A DNA stretch of 64,000 nucleotides from Glandiceps talaboti (GCF_964340395.1 NC_135557.1:25248563-25312562); one strand, 5' to 3'. Positions 44,887-57,962 are shown, counted from the first letter of the stretch. The notes: a model not told the origin generated them from the letters alone. Numbers and translations are program-made.

Positions 44887-46747
44887 GTTTCAAGTATCTC
44901 TTCTGTTTTGTACTTTTTAGATAAACACCGTCGGAGTACATTTCTCTGATAAATTATTCTAATCAGTACTTGTATAAATAAATAAATATGTATGCAATTG
45001 TAAATGTATGGATGGGACATAAAATATGTACAAGGATATGCATACAATATTCTCATCTATATTAATAATACGTCTACATATTTCCTACAAAATTTATATA
45101 ACCTTCAATACATCCGTTGTGTACTTAAATTTTCATGTGTGAGTCAAATATGATATGTGATAATATGTGATAATATGTGATAATCTGTGATAATATAATA
45201 TGTGAAATGTGATATGTGATAATATGTGATAATATAATATATTATAATATAATATAATATAATATAATATCTAACAAAATAAAATATAATATAATATATA
45301 ATATATAACGTCATTTGATATACTATACCTAATGTAATGTAATGTAATGTAATGTAATGTAATGTAATGTAATGTAAAATGTAATGTAATTTATTTTATT
45401 AATTTATTTCATCACCTTCGCATCGGTATAAAAAGAACAACAATACATTGCAGTATGTTGACCATTTGTCGTGAAATTTACGTTACCCCATCGGCAATCA
45501 TGTAAAGCAAACACGTGATAAAATATGACATTCCTCGATGATAACATATTCGCTAAAAATTAACAACGTTTCAATTTTTTATCATACTTTCTGGCAAAAT
45601 AATCCTTTACAATCACGTATATTAGATGGTTCAGGTAATAGGAGTGATACTTTTCTCAATTACTACCTACTAACAGTGTGTCTTAATAGCCACAGGCTGT
45701 CCTTCTCAATCAACATGTACCTTCCTTACAAAGTTTCGTTCCCCTATCCTAACACATTTACTGAAGGTTAACAACAAGGGGTTCAAACGTTTCCTCATGT
45801 CCTTAGGGTAAATAATTCCTTTGACAAAATCACATATCAGATTCTTAAGGTAGAGAGAACGATACCTTTACCAATCGAACTACACATTTCATTGAGATCC
45901 ACTGACAGGAGAGAGCGAAGGACGCTCTGTAAATTACTGACTTAAGATTACACAGTGATTTTTGACTATTCGAGTATTTCTGGTTTCTGCGTACTTGTAT
46001 GTCTAGGAGTAAAGTAAGAATGCACATTAGGGCATACTTATACTTAATAATAAAATGGCGCCCTTCAATCACAGGTACTGAAAGTTGATATTTTGTTGAA
46101 ATAAAATAGAGCTAAAACATTTTAACAAAAGTAAGCCGATGTAGATACAATATAGCCACTAGAAGCTGTATGAACTCCGTGGAAAAGTAACAAAATGTTG
46201 ATTTCCTTGAACACGGTACCTTAGACTGTTTGCATTATATTTATATGCCATGAAGCAAGCTTACACGTGGCAAAGTTTGGAGCAATTTAAAAAGAAAAAC
46301 ATCTTGATTTCCATGAAACTTCGTCCTAAAGCACATTGTGTCAACCTTTAAAATTAATAAATATTTCAAAACTAAGCATGATTTTTTAACTAATCAGTAA
46401 GTCAAAACTGTTTCTGTATTATTAATGATTTATTCGTTTATTATATGTAATAATATCCTTCTATCGTCACGTGACCTTAAATTCTATTATATCTTTAGTT
46501 ACAACACTAATCCTTTGACCTAACTATTAAATCTCCAGATACTAGATATGTATTTTGAGTTAAGTTTACTTAGTTGAGGGCAGTGTTTGATACATATATT
46601 ATGTCAAGTTAATCAATGTCACGTGATCAGTGGGAGTAAGCTGTGCGAAAATACCATTTTTTCTCAAACTGAGATTTACTAGTTATATTTTCTTCGTAGA
46701 AGTCATAGCCAATTTCTCCGTCGAAGGCATAACAGTTTACTGGGAAA

Positions 46748-47953
46748 ATGAATAACACCACTACTACACAAACAGTTACAGTAAAAGATGCTGTGATATT
46801 ACCTGCAGTTTGGATTACTAATGTTACCGGCGCTGTCGAATTTCTGTTGACGGTGATTGCTTTCATTGGTAATGTTACCTTTATTGCCGTCGTGCTGTTA
46901 ACAAAACATCTCCGTACATTTCGTAATATCTACCTTGTCAACCTTAGTTTCACAGACGTCATAGCTTCAGCGACAGTCTCGACCATTTCAATAATAACTT
47001 TCTTTCGACGGAGCTGGAATATGTCTTTGGTATTTTGTAAGATTCATGGTATGTTGCACGCAACGTTAACGATTACGTCTATATGGCTGACTACATGTAT
47101 AGCTCTTAACAGGTACTTTTACATCGTCCATACACAGGCGTACAGACGAATAACCAACAAGATATCGGTGGCCTTCTCCCTTCTCTTTTCCTGGTGCTAT
47201 CCAGTCTTGTTTCTCGGTCATACCTACATGGAAAATGCAGTTTACCAACCAGCATTGTTTCGTTGTCGTCAAGCAAGTACTGGCCCTCCGATAATCGCAC
47301 TGCTGGTCACCGGTTGCTTCGCTCCTTGCGTGGTCGTAGTGATCTGCTATATTCTAATATTTCGATTTGTCCGAAAGAGCCGGCAACGCGTCCAGGCCAG
47401 TATGACGAACCAGCCTACCAATTCTGTTAGCAACGGCAAGAAAATTCGATCAGCTCAAGAACTCCGTGTTTTGAAGATTTTACTGGCAGTTTTCGGGCTT
47501 ATTCTTCTTGGTTATTTACCATTCATTGTTTTGATTACTGTAGCCAGGGCTTTGGACGTTTCCGTTAATGACATAAGGCTTTTGATGTATCCATGTGTAC
47601 ATATTGCCGGTGCTGTAAACCCTATTCTGTACGGCATTGGTGACAGAAGAATCTTAACCGCCTACAAGAAACTTTTCGCTGGAGAGCTGATATTCGGTAA
47701 ACGTGTACGACAATCGACGGGAATAAATGCTAACGCCACTACACCCCGACAACTCAGCAATGAGTACGATGGTGTTCTACCTACCAACCGACAAAACGTT
47801 TTCGCAGGAACCGCGACACAAAATACCGGTAGTAACCAAGTAGTTCTTGAAGAGAGTGGCAGATCTTGTCCAACAGGTTTTCATATCCAAACAATATCAG
47901 GTAATACTAATATGTCTATAAACAATTCCAGAATTAGACCTCTTTCATTGTAA
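46748..47953 (+). CDS. Class A GPCR, copy 2, intronless paralogue
   Basis: 401 residues, nearly identical to the receptor at 41986-43155 across all seven helices, with the same NRY, GYLP and NPILYG motifs and N-terminal sequons. Most changes are single substitutions, for example in TM5 where GAF becomes GCF, and in loop 3 and TM7 flanks (NDTMI against NDIRL). The C terminus differs: the copies part after HIQTIS, and an altered sequence (GNTNMSINNSRIRPLSL) makes this one 12 residues longer. Same class and same caution on ligand as copy 1. Single exon, same strand. Confidence 0.9.
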   Translation: MNNTTTTQTVTVKDAVILPAVWITNVTGAVEFLLTVIAFIGNVTFIAVVLLTKHLRTFRNIYLVNLSFTDVIASATVSTISIITFFRRSWNMSLVFCKIHGMLHATLTITSIWLTTCIALNRYFYIVHTQAYRRITNKISVAFSLLFSWCYPVLFLGHTYMENAVYQPALFRCRQASTGPPIIALLVTGCFAPCVVVVICYILIFRFVRKSRQRVQASMTNQPTNSVSNGKKIRSAQELRVLKILLAVFGLILLGYLPFIVLITVARALDVSVNDIRLLMYPCVHIAGAVNPILYGIGDRRILTAYKKLFAGELIFGKRVRQSTGINANATTPRQLSNEYDGVLPTNRQNVFAGTATQNTGSNQVVLEESGRSCPTGFHIQTISGNTNMSINNSRIRPLSL

Positions 47954-50900
47954 CAAGAACTGTGGAACATTAAATTGCCAAGAACCAGATATTTCGATTT
48001 TTGCGTTTTGTGTCTCCCTTGTACTTTAATTCTGTCATTAGTAAACGAATGTCAGAGAATTAGAAACTATTGAATGTCATGAGAGAATTAGAAACTACTG
48101 AATGTCATGAGAGAATTAGAAACTACTGTAACTGATTTGAAAATCTATACTTTGGCACATTATGATGTACTTCTAATAACAGTCATTCTGATCATCAGTA
48201 CGAACAAGAACCTGCAATAGGTTGAAGATAGTATAAAATAAAATATACTTTATTGTCCACTGAAACATGGAAATTTGCCTTTGGCACTGGGCGATACATA
48301 TAAAAACAACAGACAGGTGGTTACAAGAACAACCATGTAAATAAAACAATATTAATGTTGCATTAAAAGACAAAGACGCTACAGTTGTATAAAAATGGAG
48401 GACCGTATTAACCGTCCAGAATTGACTAAAAATCTAAACTGCAAAAGATGGGAGCTTTGTCCCTTGTTAATGATTTTGAAATGCTGGTGTTTAAATCGGC
48501 AACTGCCGACGGGATAAGATGACTGATCAAAGCATGTCATAGAATTCAATACATACATTGCATGATTCCGCGAACTACAAATACATGTACTCGCCTGTGG
48601 ATCGTATTTGTATTAGCATTATGAAACTAAAACTAACATTGATTTCATGAATAGAAGGAAACATGCAACATAATGATGAGGTATTTTAGATGTGAAAAAC
48701 ATTGTACCAGCGTCTGTTGATAAAGCCCTTTATCGTTGTAACTTATAAGTTTTGTACTAGTGTAATTACAGGTAAGCATATATACTTTCAGACTTACCGG
48801 TTCATATCAACTATAGGTTTAATATTAATGATAATAGTACAGGTTTAGAAGTGTAAGATTGGATAGCTTACATATTCTACTGTGACTTTATAAGCACGAA
48901 TTGTTACCCTTGCGCTTAGAATAGGATTTCTGTTTCAGAAGTGACAATTATGTATTTTTTAATCAAAAATAGTATATTATATTTAAATAGTATATGATAG
49001 ACATAATTATGTAATTTGACCAAAAACTATAACAATCCTAAGTTCGAGTAACTCGTACTGCAATTATTAGACAAAGCTGATCAAATTGAATAGTTACTTG
49101 CAAACGTAGTATGTAAGGTTGTATAAAAATAGTTGTTTTAGTATTACTAAAATATATATAATATATTGTGTGTGTATATGTGTGTGTCTGTGTGTGCCTG
49201 TGTGTGCGTGTGTGTGTGTGTGTGTAAGGTTAACGTTTTATTGTGCAATCTGTAACAACAAGGGTTAAGGAGTTTGAAGTGTACGCTCATATCGTAAGAT
49301 TCTCAGCAGATATAATATGTAGAACAAATTTAGTTGTGTATTGTGAAAATATTCATCAAAATGAAGAAAATATCAATAAAATCACTTGTTTGATGAATGT
49401 GTGGTCTTAGTATTTTTACCAACACTTTGTTCGATACATGTCATAAAAAGTGTACTACTTATGCATGTACAGTATTTCCAAGAGATAGCGAATATACAGG
49501 TATCGGAATGGTAATACGTACGTGTGTGAACTGTTGCCAAATTGTTGCAAATCATGTGCATGTGTTAACATTCTAAAAACCATGAGACGACCAATTCAGC
49601 GACTTTTAGTCAGCGTATTTCGTACAATTGGAAGAATGGCATCAAGACCTTGCTTTGATCAAGGAATTGTTACCATTAATTACCTACTAGTTTCCGTTAG
49701 ACGTTGTGGGTATTCCATGTTGAAGCTAACGCATAATTTCAGTATTTCAAGTTTTTTGTATAAGATTTTCAGAAATATCATCATATATGCCAATGATACT
49801 AAGCACCGTTTTTCGTGGCCAGCTGCATAATGTAGCGTCGACGTCTATCATCAATAATTATGCACATTGAAACACAAACGAAATCACGTAGTACGTACGT
49901 ACATGTATTTACTTGCTTGTAGACATTGGACAGTATTTCTTTTCAATGCATAGTGAGCTCACCTTGAGGACAATTTTCAAGAGGACCATGTTACTGTAAT
50001 ATCCATATTTCTACACTAGAATCGAAACGCAATCTTTTCAGGCAAAGCAACTTCAATTCTCTAGGGTTAGTGACTGTATCTTTACAACTCAAATCTGCAC
50101 TGTCTTGGTAATTTTGTGAGCGTGTGACTAGAGTGTTGTCATTGCAAACGTGGCTATACCCGTTCAGACTAGTACTAATTCTAGAATGTGTTTGCATACT
50201 GTCGGTGTGGAGATAGATTTCAAAATGACATCAGTACATGATTATTTAAAGTGACTTTTTACTAGATTCATTATGTCAATTGATAATCATGTTGTCTTCC
50301 TCTAAGTAAGATTACAATGCTCGGTGTTTTCACCTTGTTTGTGATGCATACATAGCGAAAAATAACAAAGATATAAACGTTTTTTGAACTTGCATCTGTT
50401 CAGATCATATATCATACAGAATTGTAGAGTATTATTTTTATTACCCCAGATTTAAACTGAATGCCTTCCGTAAGGAATTTCATGTTTTATGCAAGAAATT
50501 TAGCTCTATATCTGTGATTCGTCAAGTTCTTATGAAAGTTAGTGGTCAAAAATGTTGTTGAAATGCCCGCCACGCCTCCTATTCTCAGCACACGAAAGCT
50601 TGCCATCCTCGACTTCACTCGGCTTTCGTGATCCCCTACGGGAAAATTGTCAAGATTTTGTTGAGTGGCGCGCCCTCACTGTACACTAATTATATAGAGG
50701 TCAATGTATAGGTCACCGTTATTGATACATTGTCGCGAAATTTTCTTCGTAGGCTAGGCGCGGCGAGGCTTGGTCTATTTTCCATATTTTGACCACACAC
50801 ATGATTTGGGTATAAAGTATAGATTATTACACTTGATAAGTATGTGAGAGTGTATTTATATCCTGAGATACAGAGCTAGATAAATGATTATGTACAAGCC

Positions 50901-51330
50901 TTGCAACAAACAGCAGTAGTTTGTTCTCGAGAGAAATCGGAAAAGAACATGATAAAAAGGAGACGGTTAGAGGTCAATATAATACTTCCTAAACTTCTAA
51001 TCGAAAATCTAAAAAAAGACGATTTCTCTTTATTCATCTGCGCATTAGTGTGTGAAATTTGAAAACGATAAGTCCATATTTGACGAAATTGAAACAATGA
51101 TAAATATTTCACCTGTTTGTGAACTTCGCGCTCACTGTAAACCTATTTTAAGGCCAAGAAAAAAAATTGTTTTCTTGTGAGTTTGATTCAAGTTAAATAC
51201 CCTTCCTCGGTCTTCTTTTTTCTCATGTTTGTCCAGCCAATGCAGAGTGCAGATCCAAGGGAAACACAAAATAAGGTTGGCACGTACGGAACCCCTGAAA
51301 ACAGAGTCTATACATACATACATACATACT
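47954..51330. other. Intergenic region, no gene seen
   Basis: The rest of duplicated copy 2 (to 49505), including short (GT)n near 49160-49225, then unique sequence with no convincing gene. The 102-codon frame at 49522-49830 starts in the last bases of the duplicated segment's border and has no recognisable motif. Confidence 0.55.
48225..48520 (-). mobile_element. Retroposon-like 286-bp insertion with AAGAT duplication
   Basis: 48230-48515 is present only in copy 2 and is flanked by AAGAT at 48225-48229 and 48516-48520; copy 1 has a single AAGAT at the empty site. On the minus strand the insert ends in GGACAATAAAGTATATTTTA then TTTTATACT, an AT-rich tail like that of some non-LTR retrotransposons, so it looks like a 5'-truncated retrocopy on that strand. 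Confidence 0.8.
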
Positions 51331-51334
51331 TTCG

Positions 51335-54185
51335 TTTCGTCTCCACTTTTTGCTCAAATAAATTCCTTTTCTATCGTGTTAAGAACAGAATCAGACCATT
51401 TTCCAATGTCTTTCAGTATCGGATCAAACTGTCTAGCAAGTCAAAGGGCAAAGAAAGGCAGTTGTAACGTTGTCAAATGTGTTTGGTCCAGTGAGAAGTC
51501 GCTCTCTTTTTCAGAACACTTTAAGTACCAAGTACCACGACTAATTTAAATAGTATTATTGAAGATCCAGGTGCAGATCCCAGTAGTTTCTGTGATGAGT
51601 TAAGAGACACGTTTATGTCATCTGCTGCGCATTGTGGTATGATCAAACGTATATGTACGAACACTCGTCGACATAAACAACCTCCTTGCAATTGGTACGA
51701 CAACGAATGTGAAAGATTGAAAGAACATAAGTATGATATATTGAAACGTTTTCGACGCCAAAATGATATCACGTTACTTCATGAATACAAAGAAGCGAAA
51801 CGGCATTTCAAAAACATTTTCCGTGATAAAAAGCGTAGTTATTTTGATTCGGTTAAATCATCACTAGAAACGAGCCTTCCCGATTCCAAATCATTTTGGT
51901 GGACTTTGAAACAATTGACTTCTGTAAATCCAATCTCAAATTATACAATTAGTTCTGAAGAATGGTTTGCATATTTTAGTCAATTATTTTCCCATGATCT
52001 TTCAAGTCAGGATGATTTTGCTACGTCTGACGAATTGAGCGAGATGTTAGATTCTTCAGATAATTATTCAGTTAACCTAGATATTGATTAGAACATATTA
52101 AACAGTCCTATTTCAAACGAAGAAATTTTGGAAGCTATACGCAAGTTGAAACCAGGAAAATCAGCTGGACCTGATGGTATTCTAGGTGAATTTTTGATAT
52201 CTACTCAATATATGTTTGTTCCCTACTTAAATGCCCTCTTCAATAAATTATTCGATACAGGAACCATCCCAAAGAACTGGTCTAAAGCAATTATTGCCCC
52301 TCTTCATAAAAAGGGTCCAACTGATTCTCCAGACAACTTTCGTGGTATAGCTCTGCTTAGTATTTTTAGCAAGCTTTTCACGTCAATTCTGAATAATCGT
52401 CTCATGTTCTGGTCGGAAGCTCTTGGAAAGATAGATGAGGGACAAGCAGGTTTTAGACGAGGATATTCAACAGTTGATAACATATTTATTTTACAATCAG
52501 TCATACAAAAATACCTCTCCAGAAAGCGAGGCAAGTTCTACTGTGCTTTCGTCGACTTTTCCAAGGCTTTCGACACGGTTGAACGTAAACGATTGCGGTA
52601 TGTCATTCTAAAGGGTGGTGTACGGGGTAAAATGTTTAATATACTCCATGCTATTTACGAGGATGTCAAATCATGTGTGCGTACCAAGGACAAACTCACT
52701 GATTACTTTGATTGCCCAATAGGGGTTCGACAAGGATGCATGCTAAGTCCGTTTCTGTTTTTATTTTTTCATTAATGAATTATCGACCAAACTTCATACT
52801 TGTGGTAAACGTGGTATACAACTCTTCCCGGATTTGGTGGAAATTTTCTGTTTATTATTTGCAGATGATATTGCACTTATTTCCGACTCAATTATTGGTT
52901 TGCAATGTTTGTTTGATAACTTGAGTTCACATTGTAAGTTGTGGAAACTTTCTGTAAATTGAACAAAAACGAAAGTGGTTGTATTCAAAGCGGGTGGTAG
53001 ACTATCGAAAACAGAGAAATGGTTTTTCGAAGGAAAACATGTTGATACAGAAGTAGTTTCATATTATTGTATTATTACAAGTACTTGGGGATTGTTTTTT
53101 CATGTCGTTTATGATGGTCAACTGCAACAAAAACTTTGGCCCAACAAGCAAGGAAAGCTTTCTTTTCTGTAGCTGGGGCTACAAGAAAGACAGGAATCTT
53201 ACCTTTTGCAGTTTTTTCAAAATCTTTGATACTAAGATTTTACCGATACAGACATATGGGTCAGAGGTATGGGGATTTCAGAGGCATAAATGCATTGAGA
53301 GAATTCAATACCTAGCCTGTCGTACATTTCTAGGAGTTTAAGCTAATGCACCAAATGTAACAGTATTAGGCGAATGCAGTCGGTACCCAGTTTTCTTGTA
53401 TACTGCCAAGCGTTGTATGAAATATTGGGCTAAAATTTTGAACATGCCATCATATAGATATCCGAAGAAATGCTACAATATGTTATACATTATTGAAGAA
53501 TCCGGGGAAAGAGCCAGGAAAACTTGGGTAAATGACATAAAGAATCTTTTATTTACTTGTAATCTACATGAGTTTGGGGAATCTCAAACAGTGAGAAATG
53601 TTGATATGTTTTTGTTTATATTTGTCGAGAAATTCAGGAAGGTTTTGTTTTCCCAATGGTATAGTGAAGTGTGTTTCTTTGATAAGTTGTCTTTGTATCG
53701 TGAGTACAAATTTTCTTTGGAGCTGGAAAGATACTTACGGTCAATCAACATTTCTAGTCATAGGCAAATGCTTGCTAGGTTTCGCTGTTCGTCACATTTC
53801 CTGCGCATAGAGACAGACAGAAAACACGGCATTGAAAGAAACCAGAGATTATGTTTATTGTGCGATTCAAATGAAGTCGGAGATGAATATCATTTTTTAT
53901 TAGTATGTTCACTTTTCAATCACTATAGGGAAAAATATATTTCTAGATTTTACTTTGATCCTCCGTCTGTACAGTACTTGCCGATTTACTTTCATCTAAC
54001 AATGTAGATACACTACAACGTCTCGCAGTATTCTTATTTCATGCCATGAAACTACGTAAAGAAGTTAATAGTGTCATGTAACAGTTAAATTGCCTTATCA
54101 ATACTGCTTGACTGTATTATTGGTATATTGTATCTATGGAATACGGAATAGATAGACCACAATTGATTGATAAAAAATACACACA

Positions 54186-54216
<31 letters not shown>

Positions 54217-54230
54217 CATACATTTCCACT
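51335..54230 (+). mobile_element. Decayed 5'-truncated non-LTR retrotransposon
   Basis: In order: end of an AP-endonuclease (TESDHFPMSFSIGSN, ~51370), a linker (51540-52088) with FWWTLKQLT, then reverse transcriptase with KLKPGKSAGPDGI (52143), NFRGIALLSIFSKLF, QAGFRRGYSTVDNIF, FVDFSKAFDTV, GVRQGCMLSPFLF and FADDIALISDS (about 52860). A C-terminal part follows with YGSEVWG and a CxxC..H..C-type knuckle (LCLLCDSNEVGDEYHFLLVC, 53853). The frame is broken by stops near 52089, 52773, 52962, 53170 and 53341 and by frameshifts; the last segment ends about 54081. A (CATA)n tail lies at 54190-54222. Domain order and motifs place it in the jockey superfamily, exact clade uncertain. It is dead and its promoter end is missing. 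Confidence 0.9.
54190..54222. repeat. (CATA)n microsatellite, element tail
   Basis: About eight CATA units at the 3' end of the retrotransposon, a likely element-associated tail. Confidence 0.85.
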
Positions 54231-55659
54231 GATAGTATAGACACGAATGCGACTTCAAATATGAGTCATCGAAACACCACTCTAGTTGAAAGCAGTCAGA
54301 TATGTATCAGTTACTTACACGCAACTATCTTCTATCAACTGTGTCTCTTAGCCTGTCTCAAGTTGTGCTAAAACTACCTACTAGCAGCAAGATTCTCCAG
54401 ATCCATGTAATATAAGTGCTCCTGGTCTTTACTTGAGCAAATTAAAAAGTTGGAACTGGAAGAGAGACGTTGGAAAGTAGTATCAAGATATTTTGTCTTA
54501 AGACAAGAGATTGGATGTTTAGAGGTGAAAACTATTGTTTAGGTATCTCTTTGTTGACAGCTGTGTGTCGACATTTGAACGGGAGAATCCATTAACTAGT
54601 GGTAGGATACGGCCATAAAAATCAACTAAAACTTCAGAGGCCCTTAGACATTCATTACGATGCCCCTTAGCCGAGTTATACATCGTCTCAGTTGGGTGCA
54701 ATTCGCTCAATATTATACCTTTTTGCTTTGTCATTTGTACATATACCCAGAGGAGAGTAAGCGAGATAACAAGATTCCCTGGATAACGATGGAAATGTGG
54801 TATTGACAGTCGTTGGTAGAATTGTACTTAGAACACTAATATTATGAATTTGGTGTTAGTTCTGGCTATTATATCATATCAGCAGGTAACTAGTTGGCCA
54901 TTCTTTGTTGTAGAAATAACAAAATTGCGGATGAAGAGACAGAACGAAATTTGAAAAGGAAAATGGTAGCATTAAAAAGGGAGAGAGTATGTGAAAGGAG
55001 GATATGACAGGGAAAGGTTATCATTACAAAGCGAATGAGAACATATAGTATCAGAAAGAAAATGTGTCTTGATTAAATGGATATAATGAGATCCATTTCA
55101 GGGACTGATTCCCGACAGTAAGTGAGATGTACACTGAATCGTGTAAGAGACTAACTATTCCATGAAATGAGTGAGTGGTTTGCAGTCGACAAAATTGTGC
55201 GTAATATTTTAATGAGTCAATGACACAATGGAACAGGATAGATATTTTGGAATTTCACATCGTGCCAAACTATTAATCGTGCAGTCATTCCGTCGACTAC
55301 CTCTGTTTTTCAAATGTCATTCTGATTGCACCACAACATTTATGGTCTGCCTAATAGGTATTTTGTAAATGCACGATGGACATAAAAGTGATGTTTTCAA
55401 GAATCATAATCATTAACTCAGTTAGAGTCTTCTGATCAGCATAATTTATTATAATTGGGATAAGAAAAATACAATATATACATACTTTTGATCGTGATAT
55501 AAACAAAGGTTCATTTAGGGGCGACGTCAAAAGATCGATGTTTACAAAAAAAAAACTTAATTGCTTTAGTTTGGGGGTGGGGGGTTGGCCAAATTAATTT
55601 CTTAACCGTCAAAAACGATTTAACGTCATACTTGGCAAATTTAGTACGATTTCAAGGCT

Positions 55660-56103
55660 GCTTTAACCTATAATACTGCGTACAGTCGGTCCGATTTATC
55701 AGCGTTACGCGGTTCAGCTTTCAAATTTGCTGCAAAATAGGTATCTGGGAACGAGGTGGGTATCCAGAGTGTGCGTACGCACACTTCAGTTGACGTCGCC
55801 TCAAGACACGAATGGTTTGGACGGTGAGGTACATTTGGTGAGTTCGTACAATGTTCTGGTCCATATATGTTCTCCTCACACAATGGACATTTATAAATGC
55901 CCTTCGAACGACTTTCAGAAACTAACAAACAAGTTTGGGAGTTAAATATCAAAAAACAACAGGGCAAATCCCGGGCCGATGTACAGGAAAGCGCAACGAA
56001 GTTGTGGCATGCCAAATACAAAAATGACCGACGGTCATTAGCCGAGTTTATGTCCCAGGAGGTCGAGTCGAAACAATCTATTTTGAAATATTTTTTCAGT
56101 TAA
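55660..56103 (+). pseudogene. Possible protein-coding remnant of unknown kind
   Basis: The plus-strand frame at 55897-56103 reads a charged, helix-like segment (KQVWELNIKKQQGKSRADV, then TKLWHAKYKNDRRSLAEFM) ending at TAA. Upstream, in a different plus frame, is a stretch with DIYKCPSNDFQK. The base composition is richer in CG than the flanks, as in coding DNA or a recently inserted element. The minus strand is also open for 117 codons (55668-56021) and includes KCPLCEENIYGPEHC. I do not recognise either product; one of the two strands may be real. Confidence 0.3.
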
Positions 56104-56354
56104 ACAAAAATCATCCGATCAAAGTGTTGCTGATGAGCCTACACTCAGTCACGAAAGGTCTCCCATTTCAAATGCCGCAGGACAAGGTACATGCCCAAAA
56201 GCTACGAATACCACAGGGACCCAGGAACCGTGTGACAAACAAAACAAAACAAAACAAACAAATAAATAAATAAACTATCAAACAAATGACAAATGAACAA
56301 GCAAATGAACGACAAGTATAGGGACAAATAAAATAATTAAACAAACCAGCAAAT

Positions 56355-56473
56355 AAACGGATACTCATGGGGGTATACTAGATATGTTTTTTTTTCTATA
56401 CCCGTGTTTTTTTATAGTGATGGGTATAGAAAAAACAACAACATATCTAGTATACCCCCATGAGTATCCGTTT
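56355..56473. repeat. Foldback with perfect 34-bp arms
   Basis: Left arm 56355-56388 begins AAACGGATACTCATGGGGGT; right arm 56440-56473 is its exact reverse complement. Further pairing occurs inside (ctataccc/gggtatag). The total is 119 bases, looking like a small foldback transposable element or a palindromised duplication; no target duplication is evident. Confidence 0.85.
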
Positions 56474-57213
56474 TTCTTGTGACATTTTAGACATTTTAAA
56501 AACACACCTAGGTCTTCGCAATAGAAGTATCTGTATTTCAACACAACACAACACTACACAGCTGCCATTTCTATCAAGTGAGGTGTTTTTTGTAAATTGT
56601 GAGTAAAAAATAAATAGACCCGCAAATGTTATCGACACTTGTATTACTACTGCATTATGATAAATTAGAAGCGACACAATTAGAACGGGGTGTACATTCT
56701 TTAGAATAGAGTACTGCCGAGCTGAAAATTGTCATTTTGTAAAATCTTATTGTTGTTTAGTCGTAATGAAACGTTAGAAAGACACCGACCAATGCATGTA
56801 TTTGTTTATTCATATGAAACTGTCCGTGTGAAACAATTAGCCATAGTACTGTAAATTCTCTTGTTCTGAGTTGTACATACCTGCATTAAACATTTTACTT
56901 TGTTTTGTCTATTTCCTAAATTGTTGGTAATTTTTACAAATGCTCGAAGAAATGACTACGACAATATTGTCAAAATGGATTCCGTAATACAATATGGGTT
57001 GAAAGCCCAACTTGTTTGGTGATTGACAGCAACATTTCATTTTCCAATACCTTATATTAAGTAAATTTTACAAACATACTGGTACACCGCTTCCTCTCCT
57101 TTGTTTCTATTCTTTCGTGCTTTGAAATTCAGAATTCAATGATGTAAAACTGTTTAAAAATGGTAAATTGAACGTGTTTGTCAGATCGTCTGACGGCTAC
57201 GAAGAAAACAGAG

Positions 57214-57261
57214 ATGGCAAGTCAGGTTTACTGTAGCTACGTCATAGTGCTGGCTGTCTTG
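57214..57261 (+). CDS. Candidate signal-peptide exon of the LDLa-CAP gene
   Basis: An ATG opens 16 codons, MASQVYCSYVIVLAVL, ending at a donor (GTCTTG|gtgagt). The hydrophobic run suits the start of a signal peptide for the secreted protein downstream. However, it ends in phase 0 while the next recognised exon (59797) needs an incoming phase 1, so either a small exon is missed in the 2.5-kb intron or this exon belongs elsewhere. Confidence 0.4.
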
Positions 57262-57519
57262 GTGAGTTAAAAGTTGCTTTATTATAAGTACGTTTGTAAG
57301 AAAAAAAGAAAAGAAAGTGTAGTGTAGTGTAGTGTGTGATTGTATAGTGTTATAATATGGAGGCAGAATATCACAAATGAGACCGTTTCCATTTTTACCA
57401 TTGACACCTTTTTACTGTTCACAATCTTTCTTATTTTGGTTATCTTTCTGGTTATGATTTCAAACTGTCATCAAAATTAATGCAATGCACTGTACGGCAT
57501 TGTACCAAACAATAACATG

Positions 57520-57521
57520 AA

Positions 57522-57600
<79 letters not shown>
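57520..57600. repeat. (CAGA)n microsatellite
   Basis: About 80 bases of CAGA; the frame reading DRQTDRQT is an artefact. Confidence 0.97.
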
Positions 57601-57602
<2 letters not shown>

Positions 57603-57962
57603 ACAAAAAAAACTGACTGAAGAGATAGACTACAGTTCTGACATGGAAGTAGAATTAAGTTACTGGATTCTTATACTACACGTGTTGCTAGATCAAACTG
57701 AATTATACTCAAAACCACAAAATCATCTAAACATTCAAAACATGTTGTCAAGTTCTGTCTAAGGAGTTAAATAATACTACAGATTATGCTAAAGTAAAAT
57801 CTTGTTTTGAGAAAGTATCATTCAATCAGTTATACAGTTAAAGATAGTGAGTTTTGAAATGTCAATTAGAATATAATTATTTACCTCTTGTTTTCATTTT
57901 GTATCATATGTAAGTCATTCGAAAGTGTACTTTGTTTTGTTATCTGGTGAAAATCGAAAATA

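Larger units (their letters stand above)
44888..49505. repeat. Segmental duplication, copy 2 (GPCR-bearing)
   Basis: The counterpart of 40120-44510. Besides the second GPCR it contains a (TAATG)n tract (about 45331-45375), lacks 56 bases upstream of the GPCR, and carries a 286-bp insertion at 48230-48515. Confidence 0.93.
54231..57213. other. Region without a confirmed gene
   Basis: Mostly AT-rich unique sequence. It contains the possible coding remnant at 55660-56103, an AAACA/AATA-rich stretch at 56235-56285, and the foldback at 56355-56473. Nothing else is recognised. Confidence 0.55.

Noticed and set aside
49522-49830. 102-codon frame
   Set aside because: No recognisable motif and no splice context; it begins at the edge of the duplicated segment.
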